Source: JANQGH01 sp039177555
Lineage (GTDB): Bacteria > Pseudomonadota > Alphaproteobacteria > DSM-16000 > Inquilinaceae
Reading direction: 5' to 3'
DNA: 64,000 nt
Assembly (NCBI GenBank): GCA_039177555.1
Contig: JBCDFV010000004.1
Coordinates: forward strand, 62,001-126,000
Positions 62,819 through 64,000 of the stretch are shown one piece after another. The stretch's first letter is position 1. Each line of letters begins with the position of its first letter. The notes below the pieces were generated by a model. It saw only the letters and a list, made by a program, of their open reading frames with translations, was not told where the DNA came from and did no database searches. The position numbers were made by a program, and so were the translations under genes.

Positions 62819-63994
62819 ATGCGGACTCAAATAGCCATCATCGGCGGCGGCCCAGCGGGCCTGCTGCTGTCCCACATGCTGGATTTGGAAGGCGTCGACA
62901 GCATCGTGGTCGAGCGTAAGAGCAAGGCCTATGTCCTGCAGCGCATCCGCGCCGGTGTGCTGGAGGCCGGCACCGTCGATCTGCTGCGCCAGGTCGGCCT
63001 TGGCGAGCGCATGGACCGCGAGGGCCACCCGCATGCCGGCATCGGCATCGACTGGCAGGACCGGCCGCGCTTCCTGATCGATACCAACACCTTCACCGGC
63101 AAGTCGATGATGGCCTATGGCCAGACCGCCATCACCGAGGACCTGTATGCCGCACGCGAGAAAGCCGGCGGCCACATCATCGACGAGGCGGCCAACGTAG
63201 CGCTGCACGACATCGCGTCGGATGCGCCCTACATCACCTTTGAGAAGGACGGCCGGGAACAGCGGATCGATTGCGACTACATCGCCGGCTGCGACGGCTA
63301 TCACGGCGTCAGCCGGCATGCGATCCCGGCTTCGGTTCAGCAGAACTTCGAGAAGATCTATCCCTTCGGCTGGCTGGGCATCATGTCGGAGACACCGCCC
63401 CTGCCGGACATCGTCTATGCCTATCACGAGCGCGGCTTTGCGCTCGCCTCCATGCGCAACCCGACGCTGAGCCGCTATTACATTCAGTGCGATCTGGACA
63501 CCAAGATCGAGGATTGGCCGGACGAGGTGTTCTGGGACGCGTTGAAGGCGCGCTTTCCGGCGGATGTTGCCGCCCAAATCGTCACCGGCCCTTCGATCGA
63601 GAAATCGATCGCGCCGCTGCGCAGCTTCGTCTCCGAACCCATGCGCTACGGCAGGCTGATGCTGGCGGGCGACGCCGCCCATATCGTGCCGCCGACCGGG
63701 GCCAAGGGCCTGAACCTGGCGGTGTCCGACGTGTTCTACCTGTCCCGCGCCTTAACGGAACACTACAAGCACAACCGCCAGACCCATCTGGACGGCTATT
63801 CCGACATGGCGCTACGGCGTGTCTGGGGGGCGGAGCGGCTGTCCTGGTGGCTTACCAGCCTGCTGCACCGCTTCCCCGACGACACGCCGTTCGATCTGCG
63901 CACCCGCCAGAACCAGTTCGACCATCTCGCGGCCTCGAAGGTCGCTCAGGCGGCCCTGGCGGAGGAGTATGTCGGCCTTCCGTTCGAAGACTGA
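62819..63994 (+). CDS. pobA: 4-hydroxybenzoate 3-monooxygenase
   Basis: A 391-residue flavoprotein hydroxylase. The FAD motif AIIGGGPAGLLLSHML, the DG motif CDGYHGVSRHAI, the GDAAHIVPPTGAKGLNLA motif and the substrate-binding segment NPTLSRYYIQ are all conserved relative to pseudomonad PobA. It turns 4-hydroxybenzoate into protocatechuate with NADPH and oxygen. GAAGAAGAG precedes the ATG. It lies 13 bases after ligI and supplies the substrate for the rest of the cluster. Confidence 0.96.
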   Translation: MRTQIAIIGGGPAGLLLSHMLDLEGVDSIVVERKSKAYVLQRIRAGVLEAGTVDLLRQVGLGERMDREGHPHAGIGIDWQDRPRFLIDTNTFTGKSMMAYGQTAITEDLYAAREKAGGHIIDEAANVALHDIASDAPYITFEKDGREQRIDCDYIAGCDGYHGVSRHAIPASVQQNFEKIYPFGWLGIMSETPPLPDIVYAYHERGFALASMRNPTLSRYYIQCDLDTKIEDWPDEVFWDALKARFPADVAAQIVTGPSIEKSIAPLRSFVSEPMRYGRLMLAGDAAHIVPPTGAKGLNLAVSDVFYLSRALTEHYKHNRQTHLDGYSDMALRRVWGAERLSWWLTSLLHRFPDDTPFDLRTRQNQFDHLAASKVAQAALAEEYVGLPFED

Positions 63995-64000
63995 GCGGCC

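Overview
The window is GC-rich chromosomal DNA of an alphaproteobacterium, most likely a member of the Rhodospirillales or a near relative. This rests on the conserved gene order (mutS, glnD, murJ, trpS, nfuA, tsaB, rimI, a Ros/MucR regulator, miaB, phoH, ybeY, corC, lnt, an XRE regulator, metK, trmB, rimP, nusA, ylxR, infB, rbfA, truB, rpsO, pnp), the Ros/MucR-type regulator, the Alph_Pro_TM/TSUP pair and the ornithine-lipid genes. No tRNA, rRNA, CRISPR array, insertion sequence or phage integrase was recognised.

Region 1 (about 1-38,470) is almost entirely on the minus strand and is mostly housekeeping. From right to left it holds dTDP-sugar genes (rfbB, rfbD, rfbA; no rfbC), a DUF1127-like small protein, a glycine-zipper lipoprotein, mutS with a small coupled gene, glnD, murJ, trpS, a TauE/SafE transporter with its Alph_Pro_TM partner, a universal stress protein, nfuA, tsaB-rimI, a MucR-like regulator, an ornithine-lipid gene pair (olsB and plsC/olsA), miaB-phoH-ybeY-corC-lnt, an XRE regulator, metK-trmB, the rimP-nusA-ylxR-infB-rbfA-truB-rpsO-pnp translation/RNA operon, and a partial N-acetylmuramidase. 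The only plus-strand gene here is a VanX-type D-Ala-D-Ala dipeptidase.

Region 2 (about 38,800-51,860) is mainly plus-strand and metabolic. A complete nickel-pincer cofactor set (larA-larC-larE-larB) encodes a LarA-family racemase and its cofactor machinery. It is followed by a convergent amidohydrolase and then a tight operon: NMT1/SsuA-like ABC importer (binding protein, ATPase, permease), FAD-dependent oxidoreductase, class III CoA-transferase, enoyl-CoA hydratase, ferredoxin and a LysR regulator. This looks like an uptake and CoA-linked degradation route for an unidentified organic acid.

Region 3 (about 51,860-53,180) is a short AT-richer islet with a DUF2188 protein and a HAD phosphatase. 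It looks compositionally foreign.

Region 4 (53,180-63,994) is an aromatic-acid catabolic cluster. Two divergent arms encode 4-hydroxybenzoate 3-hydroxylase (pobA) and the whole protocatechuate 4,5-cleavage pathway: ligAB, ligC, ligI, ligU/galD, galB and ligK. Together they would convert 4-hydroxybenzoate to pyruvate and oxaloacetate. A LysR regulator with two N-terminal helix-turn-helix domains sits at the divergence point. The minus arm also carries a DUF1932 dehydrogenase upstream of ligA and a ROK kinase plus CutC downstream of ligC.

The most interesting items are the tandem-HTH LysR regulator and its candidate operator, the unassigned CoA-transferase/ferredoxin operon, the lar operon with an unknown racemase substrate, the CutC-ROK coupling, a perfect 14-bp inverted repeat in the metK leader, and the MucR homologue lacking a zinc-ligand histidine.
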